Origin: Pollutimonas sp035515055
Lineage (GTDB): Bacteria; Pseudomonadota; Gammaproteobacteria; Burkholderiales; Burkholderiaceae_B
NCBI GenBank assembly: GCA_035515055.1
Contig: DATJBV010000009.1
Span: forward strand, 124,001 to 188,000
Length of the DNA: 64,000 nucleotides
Reading direction: 5' to 3'
Under the pieces are notes generated by a model, which saw only the letters and a list, made by a program, of their open reading frames with translations, searched no databases and was not told the origin of the DNA. This document shows, piece after piece, positions 34,811 to 42,990 of the stretch (the stretch's first letter is position 1; the number at the start of each line of letters is the position of its first letter). The position numbers and the translations under genes are program-made.

Positions 34811-35691
34811 GAGCGGGTGCCGCCGGGGTGGCTTTCTTCCGCATGAAAGTCCTCCGGACGGGGGGGCGCTTCCTTGGGAATCTTGTACCTGTTATAGCTC
34901 CATAGATACTGTTGCGGGAATCGGCGTATCAGGGCTTCCATGGCATGGTTGATGGCCGCGGTCTGGGCCTCGACACCGGCAGGAAGCGGCTCTGGCAATC
35001 GAACGTAGTGGATGCGCCAGCCCTTGCCGGACGGCAGGCGTTCGCCAGCGGTAAGTATGACCGCGACGCCGGTCTGCATCGCCAGCTTGCCCGCAAGCGT
35101 CATGGTATAGGCGGGCTTCCCGAAGAAAGGCGCCCACGCACCGTCTCCGCCGCCGGGAACCTGGTCCGGCAGCATGCCCACGGCTTCGCCGCGCTTGAGT
35201 GCCCGCACGAACTCGCGCACGCCTTGCATGGTGGCGGGCACAGCCTTGAGGCCCGACATATTGCGTGCCTGTTCCATGACAGGTTCCAGGAACGCCATCC
35301 GTGGCGGCCGGTACATGACGGTGATCGGTCCGTGCTGTATGAGATAGCGGGCCGTGATTTCGAAGCAGCCCAGATGCGGCGTCAGGTACAGGATGCCGCG
35401 CCCCTCGGCCAGTGCCTGGCGCACCACGTCGTCGTCGTCGCTTTGCGTTGTCCGCAGGCATTCATCGGTGCGCAGCCAGACCTTGGCGGTTTCGAAGATC
35501 ATTGCGCCGGTTTCCGCCGCCGACTTCCGCGCAAAATGCGGGTCTGTGTAACCCGCCTGCCTGGCATTGGCTTGCAGGCGTCGCCGGTAGCGACCGGGCC
35601 ATGCATAGACGGCTTGCCCCGCGAAACGACCGATCCCGTGGAGGATAGGCAAAGGAATCCATGCCAACAATCTAAATAAAGCCAGGACCAT
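34807..35691 (-). CDS. LpxL/HtrB-family lipid A acyltransferase (second of a pair)
   Basis: 294 residues from ATG 35689-35691, giving an N-terminal membrane anchor MVLALFRLLAWIPLPILHGI. HxxxxD in TPHLGCFEITARYL has Glu in place of Asp (HLGCFE), as in many LpxL-type enzymes. Also MYRPPRMAFLEP, LPDQVPGGGDGAWAPFFGKPA and QYLWSYNRYKIPK. Upstream of and overlapping the other acyltransferase, so the pair is coupled. The open frame extends 23 codons upstream (to 35760). Divergent from metK. Confidence 0.88.
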   Translation of the reverse strand: MVLALFRLLAWIPLPILHGIGRFAGQAVYAWPGRYRRRLQANARQAGYTDPHFARKSAAETGAMIFETAKVWLRTDECLRTTQSDDDDVVRQALAEGRGILYLTPHLGCFEITARYLIQHGPITVMYRPPRMAFLEPVMEQARNMSGLKAVPATMQGVREFVRALKRGEAVGMLPDQVPGGGDGAWAPFFGKPAYTMTLAGKLAMQTGVAVILTAGERLPSGKGWRIHYVRLPEPLPAGVEAQTAAINHAMEALIRRFPQQYLWSYNRYKIPKEAPPRPEDFHAEESHPGGTRS

Positions 35692-35797
35692 AAGCCGGCC
35701 ATAACCCTTATGAGAAAAGTGTAAAGAAGCACTGCCTTGGTATTTTCGCTTAAAATGCAATTCATCGCTGAGTTAACCGACAACTTGCGGAGCGATC

Positions 35798-35926
35798 GCA
35801 CGTCTACTTCGCCGAAGGCGTGCAAAAAAACCGCTAAAGCGTCGCGCCCTGATAAAACACCTGTCCCACAGGCATCCGAGGTGCAACGCGTTTGTTAAAC
35901 CTCCATGCTGGGCAACCAGTGTTTTT
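35798..35926 (+). other. Multi-hairpin leader of metK
   Basis: Hairpins in order: GCACG/CGTGC (35798-35823), CCTGT/ACAGG (35860-35872), GAGGT/ACCTC (35878-35903), and CTGG-GCAA-CCAG (35908-35919) followed by TGTTTTT. The metK ribosome binding site AGGACG (35929-35934) comes just after. The last hairpin looks like a short terminator or attenuator. It does not fit the SAH aptamer seen before ahcY, and I recognise no known riboswitch. Confidence 0.4.
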
Positions 35927-35940
35927 ACAGGACGCAAAAC

Positions 35941-37104
35941 GTGGCCAATAACGATTTCCTCTTCACCTCCGAATCCGTTTCCGAAGGTCATCCCGACAAA
36001 GTCGCCGATCAAATCTCCGACGCCATTCTCGACGCCATTTTCACCCAAGACCCCAACGCGCGTGTCGCCGCCGAAACGCTTTGCAATACGGGCCTGGTTG
36101 TCCTTGCCGGAGAAATCACCACCACGGCAAACGTCGACTACATCCAGGTTGCACGCGATACGATCAAGCGCATCGGCTACGACAACACCGAATACGGTAT
36201 CGACTATAAAGGTTGCGCGGTGCTGGTTGCCTACGACAAACAGTCGCCTGATATCGCTCAGGGCGTCGATCGCAGCCCCGAAGAAATTCTCAACCAGGGC
36301 GCTGGCGACCAGGGCCTTATGTTCGGCTACGCTTGCGACGAAACGCCCGACCTCATGCCGGCTCCCATCTGGTACGCGCACCGGCTGATGCAGCGCCAGA
36401 GCGAACTGCGCAAAGACGGCCGTCTTCCTTGGCTGCGTCCCGATGCCAAGTCGCAAGTCACCTTCCGCTATGTCAACGGCAAACCCGCCGAAGTCGATAC
36501 GGTGGTCTTGTCGACGCAGCACGCGCCTGAAATGTCGCAGGCCGACATCAAAGAAGCCGTGATCGAGCACATCATCAAGCCCAGCTTCCCCGACGGCCTG
36601 CTTACCGCCAAGACCAAATTCATGGTCAACCCCACCGGCGTTTTTGTCATCGGGGGTCCGCAGGGCGACTGCGGCCTTACAGGGCGCAAGATCATTGTCG
36701 ACACCTATGGCGGCGCATGCCCCCACGGCGGCGGCGCCTTTTCGGGCAAGGATCCTTCCAAGGTGGATCGCTCCGCCGCCTATGCGGCGCGCTATGTCGC
36801 CAAGAACATCGTGGCCGCGGGCCTGGCGCGTCAGTGCCAAGTGCAGGTCAGTTATGCCATAGGCGTGGCCGAACCCATTAATATAACGGTCTACACCGAA
36901 GGCACCGGCATCATGCCAGACGACCAGATCGCGCGCCTGGTCCGCGAGCACTTCGATCTGCGCCCCAAAGGCATCATCAACATGCTGGATCTGCTGCGCC
37001 CCATCTATACCAAAACAGCGGCTTATGGGCATTTCGGCCGCGCCGAACCCGAATTCAGCTGGGAAGCCACCGATAAAATCCAGGTGCTCAAGAAGGCCGC
37101 CTAA
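35941..37104 (+). CDS. metK: S-adenosylmethionine synthetase
   Basis: 387 residues. Makes SAM from methionine and ATP. Motifs: FTSESVSEGHPDKVADQISD at the start, GAGDQGLMFGYACDE and the P-loop-like GGGAFSGKDPSKVDRS. The start is GTG at 35941 with AGGACG upstream, which gives the standard MANNDFLFTSE N-terminus; an ATG 12 codons earlier lies inside a leader hairpin. First gene of a methyl-cycle group that continues with ahcY and metF. Confidence 0.97.
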   Translation: MANNDFLFTSESVSEGHPDKVADQISDAILDAIFTQDPNARVAAETLCNTGLVVLAGEITTTANVDYIQVARDTIKRIGYDNTEYGIDYKGCAVLVAYDKQSPDIAQGVDRSPEEILNQGAGDQGLMFGYACDETPDLMPAPIWYAHRLMQRQSELRKDGRLPWLRPDAKSQVTFRYVNGKPAEVDTVVLSTQHAPEMSQADIKEAVIEHIIKPSFPDGLLTAKTKFMVNPTGVFVIGGPQGDCGLTGRKIIVDTYGGACPHGGGAFSGKDPSKVDRSAAYAARYVAKNIVAAGLARQCQVQVSYAIGVAEPINITVYTEGTGIMPDDQIARLVREHFDLRPKGIINMLDLLRPIYTKTAAYGHFGRAEPEFSWEATDKIQVLKKAA

Positions 37105-37154
37105 GCACGGCAGGCATGCGGCTGCACTGGCATGCCGCATGCGCCCAAAAAAAC

Positions 37155-37388
37155 ATGCCCGACGATACCCGCAAACTCGCCGCCACCGATTCGCCTTGCA
37201 TTGCCGTGTGTACGACGTTGTACGACGACATTTGCCGAGGCTGCGGGCGTACAGCCATGGAAGTCGCCAATTGGGTGTTCCTGGATGATGCTGAAAAGCA
37301 GCAAGTCCGGGAGCGCATTACCCAGCAGGGTTACCCTCGCGGCTCATCCCCTGACAAGGCGCGTGGCGCGTCCGGGCGCAAGAATTAA
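37155..37388 (+). CDS. DUF1289 family small Cys-rich protein
   Basis: 77 residues. The family pattern SPCIAVCTTLYDDICRGCGR has four Cys that may bind metal, followed by EVANWVFLDDAEKQQV. Function unknown. ATG at 37155, 51 bp after metK and just before the SAH riboswitch, so it probably shares the metK transcript. Confidence 0.85.
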   Translation: MPDDTRKLAATDSPCIAVCTTLYDDICRGCGRTAMEVANWVFLDDAEKQQVRERITQQGYPRGSSPDKARGASGRKN

Positions 37389-37398
37389 GCATTTACGT

Positions 37399-37404
37399 TA
37401 AAAT
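37399..37404 (+). promoter_or_regulatory. -10 element of the ahcY transcript
   Basis: TAAAAT, 5/6 to TATAAT, five bases before the first base of the riboswitch stem, which fits a start of transcription at the aptamer. No good -35 is visible. Confidence 0.4.
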
Positions 37405-37408
37405 CTGG

Positions 37409-37511
37409 CCTTCCTGAGGAGCGCTGCAACGGCGCGGGAGCCCCAAGCCTTCGGCTTTGTGCGTTTTCCGTCCGCTAGGCTCAGGAAGGTTTTCCGTTTC
37501 AACGGCGCTCA
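37409..37511 (+). ncRNA. S-adenosylhomocysteine (SAH) riboswitch
   Basis: P1 is a perfect 10-bp stem, CCTTCCTGAG (37409-37418) with CTCAGGAAGG (37480-37489). Directly inside lies the conserved core GAGCGCTGCAAC, and the 3' side of the core reads CCGCTAGGCTC. The pseudoknot (P4) is GAGCGC (37419-37424) with GCGCTC (37505-37510), after the small hairpin CCGTTTCAACGG. This matches the known SAH class, which turns on SAH hydrolase genes when SAH builds up. ahcY starts 74 bp further on. Confidence 0.95.
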
Positions 37512-37585
37512 TCATTCCCTGTACAGGCGAAAGATGAGCTCTTGTTGCACCGTCTTTGCCGCTACGGGTTTATTGGGACCACACC

Positions 37586-39004
37586 ATGAACACTGTCGCT
37601 GAAACCACTTTTTCCGATTACACCATTGCCGACATCGCGTTGGCTGGCTGGGGCCGCCGCGAGATCGCGATTGCCGAAACCGAAATGCCCGGCCTGATGG
37701 CCACGCGCGAAGAATATGCCGCATCGCAGCCTCTGAAGGGCGCCCGCATCGCCGGCAGCCTGCACATGACGATCCAGACAGCGGTACTGATCGAAACCCT
37801 CACAGCGCTTGGCGCGGAAGTGCGCTGGGCCTCGTGCAATATTTTCTCCACGCAGGATCACGCCGCGGCGGCAATCGCCGCCAGCGGTACGCCTGTCTTT
37901 GCCGTCAAGGGCGAAACCCTGGAAGATTACTGGGCCTATACGCACCAGATTTTCCAGTGGCCGAATGGCCAGCACGCCAACATGATCCTGGACGATGGTG
38001 GCGACGCAACCACATTGCTGCATCTGGGCACCAAGGCCGAAACCGACATTTCCGTGCTGGACAAACCGGGCAGCGAAGAAGAGCGCGTACTGTTCGCCTC
38101 CATCAAGGCGCAATTGGCCCGCGATCCGAAGTGGTACTCGACGCGCCTGGCTGAAGTCAAAGGCGTCACCGAAGAAACCACAACGGGCGTTCACCGCCTG
38201 TATCAAATGTCGCGCAAGGGCGAACTGGCTTTCCCCGGCATCAACGTCAACGACTCGGTTACCAAATCCAAATTCGACAACTTGTATGGCTGCCGCGAAT
38301 CGCTGGTCGACGGCATCAAGCGCGCCACCGACGTCATGATCGCCGGCAAGGTCGCCATTGTTTGCGGATTTGGCGATGTGGGCAAGGGTTGCGCCCAAGC
38401 ATTGTCGGCCTTGCGCGCCCAGGTTTGGGTGACGGAAGTCGACCCCATCTGCGCCTTGCAGGCATCGATGGAGGGCTACAAGGTCGTTACCCTGGACGAA
38501 GCCGCCGCGCATGCCGATATTTTCGTCACGGCCACCGGCAACTACCACGTGATCACCCGTGAACACATGGACCGCATGAAAGACCAGGCCATCGTCTGCA
38601 ACATCGGTCACTTCGACAACGAGATCGACGTCGCTTCCATCGAAAGCCTGGAATGGGAAGAAGTCAAACCCCAGGTGGATCATGTGATTTTCCCGGACGG
38701 CAAGCGCATTATCCTGCTGGCCAAAGGCCGCCTGGTCAATCTTGGGTGCGCCACCGGCCATCCGTCCTTCGTCATGTCGGCATCCTTCACCAACCAGACC
38801 ATCGCCCAGATCGAACTTTTCACGCGCGGCGATGCGTACAAGAAAGGTCAGGTTTATGTGCTTCCCAAGCACCTCGACGAGAAAGTGGCGCGCCTGCATT
38901 TGAAGAAGCTGGGCGTGCAACTGACCGAACTGCGCCAGGACCAGGCCGATTACATCAATGTGCCGGTATCCGGTCCATACAAGCCAGAGCACTATCGCTA
39001 CTAA
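37586..39004 (+). CDS. ahcY: Adenosylhomocysteinase (SAH hydrolase)
   Basis: 472 residues. Splits SAH into adenosine and homocysteine. NAD site VCGFGDVGKGCAQAL; substrate blocks ASCNIFSTQDHAAAAIA and NLYGCRESLVDGIKRATD; C-terminal PYKPEHYRY. The insert near residues 150-190 is usual for bacterial long forms. ATG 37586 has GGGACC upstream. Under control of the SAH riboswitch. A small membrane protein gene and metF follow in the same operon. Confidence 0.98.
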   Translation: MNTVAETTFSDYTIADIALAGWGRREIAIAETEMPGLMATREEYAASQPLKGARIAGSLHMTIQTAVLIETLTALGAEVRWASCNIFSTQDHAAAAIAASGTPVFAVKGETLEDYWAYTHQIFQWPNGQHANMILDDGGDATTLLHLGTKAETDISVLDKPGSEEERVLFASIKAQLARDPKWYSTRLAEVKGVTEETTTGVHRLYQMSRKGELAFPGINVNDSVTKSKFDNLYGCRESLVDGIKRATDVMIAGKVAIVCGFGDVGKGCAQALSALRAQVWVTEVDPICALQASMEGYKVVTLDEAAAHADIFVTATGNYHVITREHMDRMKDQAIVCNIGHFDNEIDVASIESLEWEEVKPQVDHVIFPDGKRIILLAKGRLVNLGCATGHPSFVMSASFTNQTIAQIELFTRGDAYKKGQVYVLPKHLDEKVARLHLKKLGVQLTELRQDQADYINVPVSGPYKPEHYRY

Positions 39005-39031
39005 CCTTTGTATTTGCCTGGAGGTTTCGTC

Positions 39032-39370
39032 ATGGAACTCATTCTTGTCTGGATACTGAACGCCGTTGCCTTGCTGATTGTGGCGTACATCCTGCCAGGG
39101 ATCACAGTGGCCTCTTTCGGGTCAGCCCTGATCGCTGCGTTAGTCCTTGGCTTGCTGAATACGCTGGTCAAGCCCTTGCTTATCCTGTTGACCCTGCCTA
39201 TCACCATCGTGACGCTGGGGCTCTTCCTTCTGGTGCTCAATGCATTGGTCTTTTGGTTCGCCGGTTCGGTATTGAAAGGCTTCCAGGTCAATGGCTTCTG
39301 GTGGGCGCTGTTGGGCGCATTCATCTATAGCATTGTGTCGGGGCTGCTATCAAGGTTGTTGGGTCAATGA
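39032..39370 (+). CDS. Small membrane protein, phage-holin-family annotation (PF04020 type)
   Basis: 112 residues with four hydrophobic segments, e.g. LILVWILNAVALLIVAYILP and ITIVTLGLFLLVLNALVFWF. The LNTLVKPLLILLTLPITIVT block marks the bacterial family often named holin or Mycobact_memb. Function unknown; it is not part of a phage here. ATG 39032 has GGAGG upstream. It overlaps metF by 4 bp, so it is translated with the methyl-cycle genes. Confidence 0.85.
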   Translation: MELILVWILNAVALLIVAYILPGITVASFGSALIAALVLGLLNTLVKPLLILLTLPITIVTLGLFLLVLNALVFWFAGSVLKGFQVNGFWWALLGAFIYSIVSGLLSRLLGQ

Positions 39371-40203
39371 GCGCTACTAAGGCAATCAGTCTTGAGTTCT
39401 TTCCACCCCGCGACACCGCTGCTAACGATAAGCTGGTGCGTTCGGCCGGCAAGTTGCTACGTTTGAACCCGACCTATGTCAGCGTCACGTTCGGCGCAGG
39501 CGGTTCGACTCGCAGCGGTACGGCGGACACCGTCCAGATGCTGCAGGGCCTGGGGTGCGATGCGGCCCCTCACCTGTCTTGCATAGGGGCAACGCGAGCC
39601 GCCTTGGCCGAGATCCTGGACTCATACCGGGCCATGGGCGTCAAGCGTATTGTGGCCCTGCGTGGCGACCTGCCATCCGGAATGGGCGGCGATGCCGGCG
39701 AGCTGCATTATGCGAGCGAACTCGTGGCGTTCATCCGCCAGCATAGCGGCGATTGGTTCCATATCGAAGTCGCGGCCTATCCCGAAATGCATCCACAGGC
39801 AACGGGATCGGCGGCGGATCTGGATCACTTCATCAGCAAGGTGGATGCGGGCGCAAACAGCGCGATCACGCAGTACTTTTTCAATCCCGACGCTTATTTT
39901 GATTTTGTCGGAAGAGTACGCGGCAAGGGAGTGGACGTTCCTATCGTTCCGGGGATCATGCCAATTACGAATTACGCGCAACTGGCAAGGTTCTCGACAA
40001 TGTGCGGGTCCGAAATTCCACGTTGGATACGCCTGAGGCTGGCCGATTTCGGCGACGACAAGGCGTCCATCAGGGCATTCGGCATTGACGTGGTTTCCAG
40101 GCTTTCACAAGACTTGCTGGATGGCGGCGCCCCGGGTTTGCATTTTTATACGCTGAACAATGCCGACGCAACTGCGGCCATTTGGCAGCAATTGCGGGTA
40201 TAG
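39367..40203 (+). CDS. metF: 5,10-methylenetetrahydrofolate reductase
   Basis: 278 residues. FAD enzyme producing 5-methyl-THF for methionine synthesis. Start SLEFFPPRDT, YVSVTFGAGGSTRSGT, ALRGDLPSGMGG, ITQYFFNPDAYFDFV and PGIMPITNY are family blocks. Start overlaps the small membrane protein stop (ATGA). Completes the riboswitch-controlled unit ahcY-membrane protein-metF. Confidence 0.96.
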   Translation: MSATKAISLEFFPPRDTAANDKLVRSAGKLLRLNPTYVSVTFGAGGSTRSGTADTVQMLQGLGCDAAPHLSCIGATRAALAEILDSYRAMGVKRIVALRGDLPSGMGGDAGELHYASELVAFIRQHSGDWFHIEVAAYPEMHPQATGSAADLDHFISKVDAGANSAITQYFFNPDAYFDFVGRVRGKGVDVPIVPGIMPITNYAQLARFSTMCGSEIPRWIRLRLADFGDDKASIRAFGIDVVSRLSQDLLDGGAPGLHFYTLNNADATAAIWQQLRV

Positions 40204-40224
40204 CCGCAGTATCGGTTCTTGCGC

Positions 40225-40857
40225 CTACGCCAGTGTGGGGGCAGGAACCGCCCAGCCTTTGTCGGTCAGAATGGCGTCGAGCCTGACGTCATGGCTGCCG
40301 GCAATATACGATTCGCCTGATAGGTCGCCGGTGGCCCATGCAATGCCTATACTGGTGTACGGGTGCTGTTTTTGCTTAAGGGCGGCAAGTGTGCGGTCGT
40401 AATAGCCCTTGCCGTATCCCACGCGGTCGCCCTGGCGGGTATAGCCCAATGTAGGAACCAACACAATGTCGGGCAAGGGCGCCGGATCGCCTTCTGGCTC
40501 CAGAATGCCGTAGTTGCCGGCATGCATGGGGGTGCCAGGGGTCCAGAGCCTGAACTCCAGCGGAGCATTCGCGCGCGAAACCACGGGTAGCGACACGCTA
40601 TAGCCTTCTTCTTCCACCCACTGCTCGAGCAGTGGTTGTAGCTGAGGTTCATCGGCCATGGGCCAAAAAGCCGCGATGTGGCGCGGCAATGGCTTGCCCG
40701 CTTCGCGCAGCTTGCTTCGATTAGTCGCAAGCCAGGTGTACAGGCGGCCGCGTATCAGCAGTGCGCCTCTGTTGCGATCGACGGCGCTCTGCGCGGCCCT
40801 GCGCTCTTTTAATCGCACCCGGAGTGGGACTGCGTTATTCTCTATGCTGTTATTCAT
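40225..40857 (-). CDS. 5-formyltetrahydrofolate cyclo-ligase family protein
   Basis: 210 residues. Converts 5-formyl-THF to 5,10-methenyl-THF. Recognised by IAAFWPMADEPQLQPLLEQW (family start region), LVPTLGYTRQGDRVGYGKGY and DAILTDKGW near the end. The start at 40855-40857 is chosen by length; the open frame extends 59 codons upstream into the next gene. Converges on metF, so one-carbon genes lie together though on opposite strands. Confidence 0.9.
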   Translation of the reverse strand: MNNSIENNAVPLRVRLKERRAAQSAVDRNRGALLIRGRLYTWLATNRSKLREAGKPLPRHIAAFWPMADEPQLQPLLEQWVEEEGYSVSLPVVSRANAPLEFRLWTPGTPMHAGNYGILEPEGDPAPLPDIVLVPTLGYTRQGDRVGYGKGYYDRTLAALKQKQHPYTSIGIAWATGDLSGESYIAGSHDVRLDAILTDKGWAVPAPTLA

Positions 40858-40932
40858 GGCGGTGTTATGTGGAATCCAGACAAGATGGCAATCAATAGGC
40901 AACGGTATCAGAAAACCCGAAGCGTTTCCGGC

Positions 40933-42990
40933 ATGATCGCAAAAAAACGTACACGCTTGGGCCTCTGGCTTGCGCTTTCTATTGGCCTGACCGGATGTAC
41001 GGCCGCGGAGCGGCCTGTCGCGGCGGTTGCGCAATCCAATATCGACCTGCGCCAGACGCTAGTGCCCGTTGCCGGCATATCCGCGCCGGAGACGGGAACC
41101 GTCCGCCTAATCACGCCGCCGGCGGCACGCCAGGCCGTGGTGGATGCCCGCGACGCCATGCAAAAAAAGCAATGGTCGCGGCTTCAAAGCCTCGCGCCGC
41201 TGGCGCAAGCCGATCCAGTGCTAGGCTCCTACGCCCAGTATTGGCTGTTGCGTCAAAAATTGCACGACAGCACCCAGCCGGTGCCCGACGACCAGGTGCG
41301 GCAGTTCATGCAGGTCAACAAAGATGCCTACTTGGCCGACAAGATCACCGGCGACTGGATAATCGCCGCGACGCGCGGCGGTAATTACGCGCTGGCGGTA
41401 AACCTATCCGCGGTCGTCAATAGCAATTCCCAGATCGAGTGCTCGCTTTTGCTTGCGCGGCACATGACGGGCGTACGTTTGAAGGTCGCGCCCGTGGTGA
41501 ATGCCTTTTCGCCGAATCGTCCCTGCTGGACCATGCTCGACGAGTTGGCGGATAGCAAGGTCGTGGGGTGGAAGGAGCTTCAAGGCTTGTTGCGTTCCAC
41601 GCTCGAAACCAACAAGACAGGCAACGCCCAGCGTCTCGCAGCGGTCATGTTCGACGCGGCCGACATGGTGCATTACGCCGCGCTCATGAAAAACCCGAAA
41701 GCATGGCTGGCCGGCCAGAAGCCGCCAAGGTCCCGGGCCCATACTGAACTGGTCACGTTGGCGCTATCTCGCCTAGCCTACGAAAAGACACGCGAAGCCA
41801 ACGCCGCCCATATCCAGGCGGAATGGGCCAAGGCAATACCCAAGTCCGATATGGAATGGGTATGGAGCCAGTTCGGCCTGGTCGCGGCGTTGAATGTCGA
41901 GCCGGATGCCGCTGAATGGTACCGCCGATCAGGCAATATCCGCCTTAGCGACTACACCCATGCGTGGCAAGTTCGCAGCGAACTGCGACGAGCACCCGTA
42001 GACTGGGATTGGGTTGCCAAATCCATACGAAGAATGTCGTCGTCGCAGGCTGCCGAGCCTGTCTGGGTCTATTGGTATGCGCGCGCCCTGGCGGCGCAAG
42101 GAAATCAAAAGGCCGCGGCTGAACACTACGAGTCGATCTCCTCGGAGCTGAATTTTTATGGGCAGCTGGCCAGTGAAGAGCTTGGTAAAACGCCAGTTCT
42201 GCCGCCAAATCCGGCTCCGGTCACGGCTGAGGAGATGCAGGCGGTTCAGGCGAACGCCGGACTGCAGCGGGCTGTCCAGATGTTCGATCTGGGCTGGCGG
42301 TCCGAAGCAGTGCCCGAATGGAACTTTGCCCTGAAAGGCATGGATGATCGCCAGCTGTTGGCCGCTGCCGAGTTCGCCCGCCAGCAACATATCTACGACC
42401 GGGTGGTCAACACCTCGCTCCTGACTCAAAACGAAGTGGACTTCAAGCAGCGCTTTATTGCGCCGTTCGAAGGCCGTGTCACGGAAAAGGCGCGCTTGAT
42501 CGATCTTGATCCGGCATGGGTGTACGGCCTGATCCGACAGGAGTCCCGCTTCATTACCGACGCGCGCTCCCACGTGGGCGCATCCGGCCTTATGCAGCTC
42601 ATGCCTGCAACGGCTCGTTGGGTTGCCAAAAAAATCGGAATGAAGAATTTCAATGCCGCGTCCGTCAACGATTTCGATACGAATACAGTGCTGGGCACCA
42701 GCTACCTGAGCATGGTGCTGAACGACCTGAGCGGATCGCAGGTGTTGGCTACCGCTGGCTATAACGCCGGCCCGGGCCGGCCCGTGCAGTGGCGCGCCAA
42801 GCTGGCCGCTCCGGTAGAGGGCGCCATATTCGCCGAGACCATACCGTTCACCGAGACCCGCCTGTACGTGAAGAACGTTATGTCGAACGCCACTTACTAT
42901 GCCATGCTGTTCACGGGCAAGCCGCACTCGCTCAAAGAGCGGCTGGGCACGATATCGCCTGCGCCCTCCCGGCGTGTGGCGCTTCCATGA
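40933..42990 (+). CDS. Soluble-type lytic murein transglycosylase (Slt family)
   Basis: 685 residues from Met 40933. This start gives a clean lipoprotein leader (MIAKKRTRLGLWLALSIGLTGC, lipobox LTGC); starts at 40867 or 40885 are possible and are only 9-27 bp from the divergent cyclo-ligase start. Long helical superhelix region to about 500, then the SLT domain with catalytic Glu537 in LIRQESRF and ASGLMQLMPATARWV, NFNAASVNDF and TAGYNAGPGRPVQW. Cuts glycan strands to anhydro-muropeptides. The cca gene overlaps the stop by 4 bp. Confidence 0.93.
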   Translation: MIAKKRTRLGLWLALSIGLTGCTAAERPVAAVAQSNIDLRQTLVPVAGISAPETGTVRLITPPAARQAVVDARDAMQKKQWSRLQSLAPLAQADPVLGSYAQYWLLRQKLHDSTQPVPDDQVRQFMQVNKDAYLADKITGDWIIAATRGGNYALAVNLSAVVNSNSQIECSLLLARHMTGVRLKVAPVVNAFSPNRPCWTMLDELADSKVVGWKELQGLLRSTLETNKTGNAQRLAAVMFDAADMVHYAALMKNPKAWLAGQKPPRSRAHTELVTLALSRLAYEKTREANAAHIQAEWAKAIPKSDMEWVWSQFGLVAALNVEPDAAEWYRRSGNIRLSDYTHAWQVRSELRRAPVDWDWVAKSIRRMSSSQAAEPVWVYWYARALAAQGNQKAAAEHYESISSELNFYGQLASEELGKTPVLPPNPAPVTAEEMQAVQANAGLQRAVQMFDLGWRSEAVPEWNFALKGMDDRQLLAAAEFARQQHIYDRVVNTSLLTQNEVDFKQRFIAPFEGRVTEKARLIDLDPAWVYGLIRQESRFITDARSHVGASGLMQLMPATARWVAKKIGMKNFNAASVNDFDTNTVLGTSYLSMVLNDLSGSQVLATAGYNAGPGRPVQWRAKLAAPVEGAIFAETIPFTETRLYVKNVMSNATYYAMLFTGKPHSLKERLGTISPAPSRRVALP

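Noticed and set aside
35798..35830. Intrinsic terminator before metK from hairpin GCACG/CGTGC
   Set aside because: On the plus strand it is followed by A residues, not T; on the minus strand the T run would come before the stem.
35780..35860. SAH riboswitch in front of metK
   Set aside because: Short pieces (GGAGCG, CCGCTA) recall the SAH core, but the flanking P1 arms do not pair and no GCGCTC-like pseudoknot partner follows.
39032..39370. Prophage remnant because of the holin-type name
   Set aside because: The family is widespread in bacterial chromosomes and no lysis, tail or capsid gene is present.
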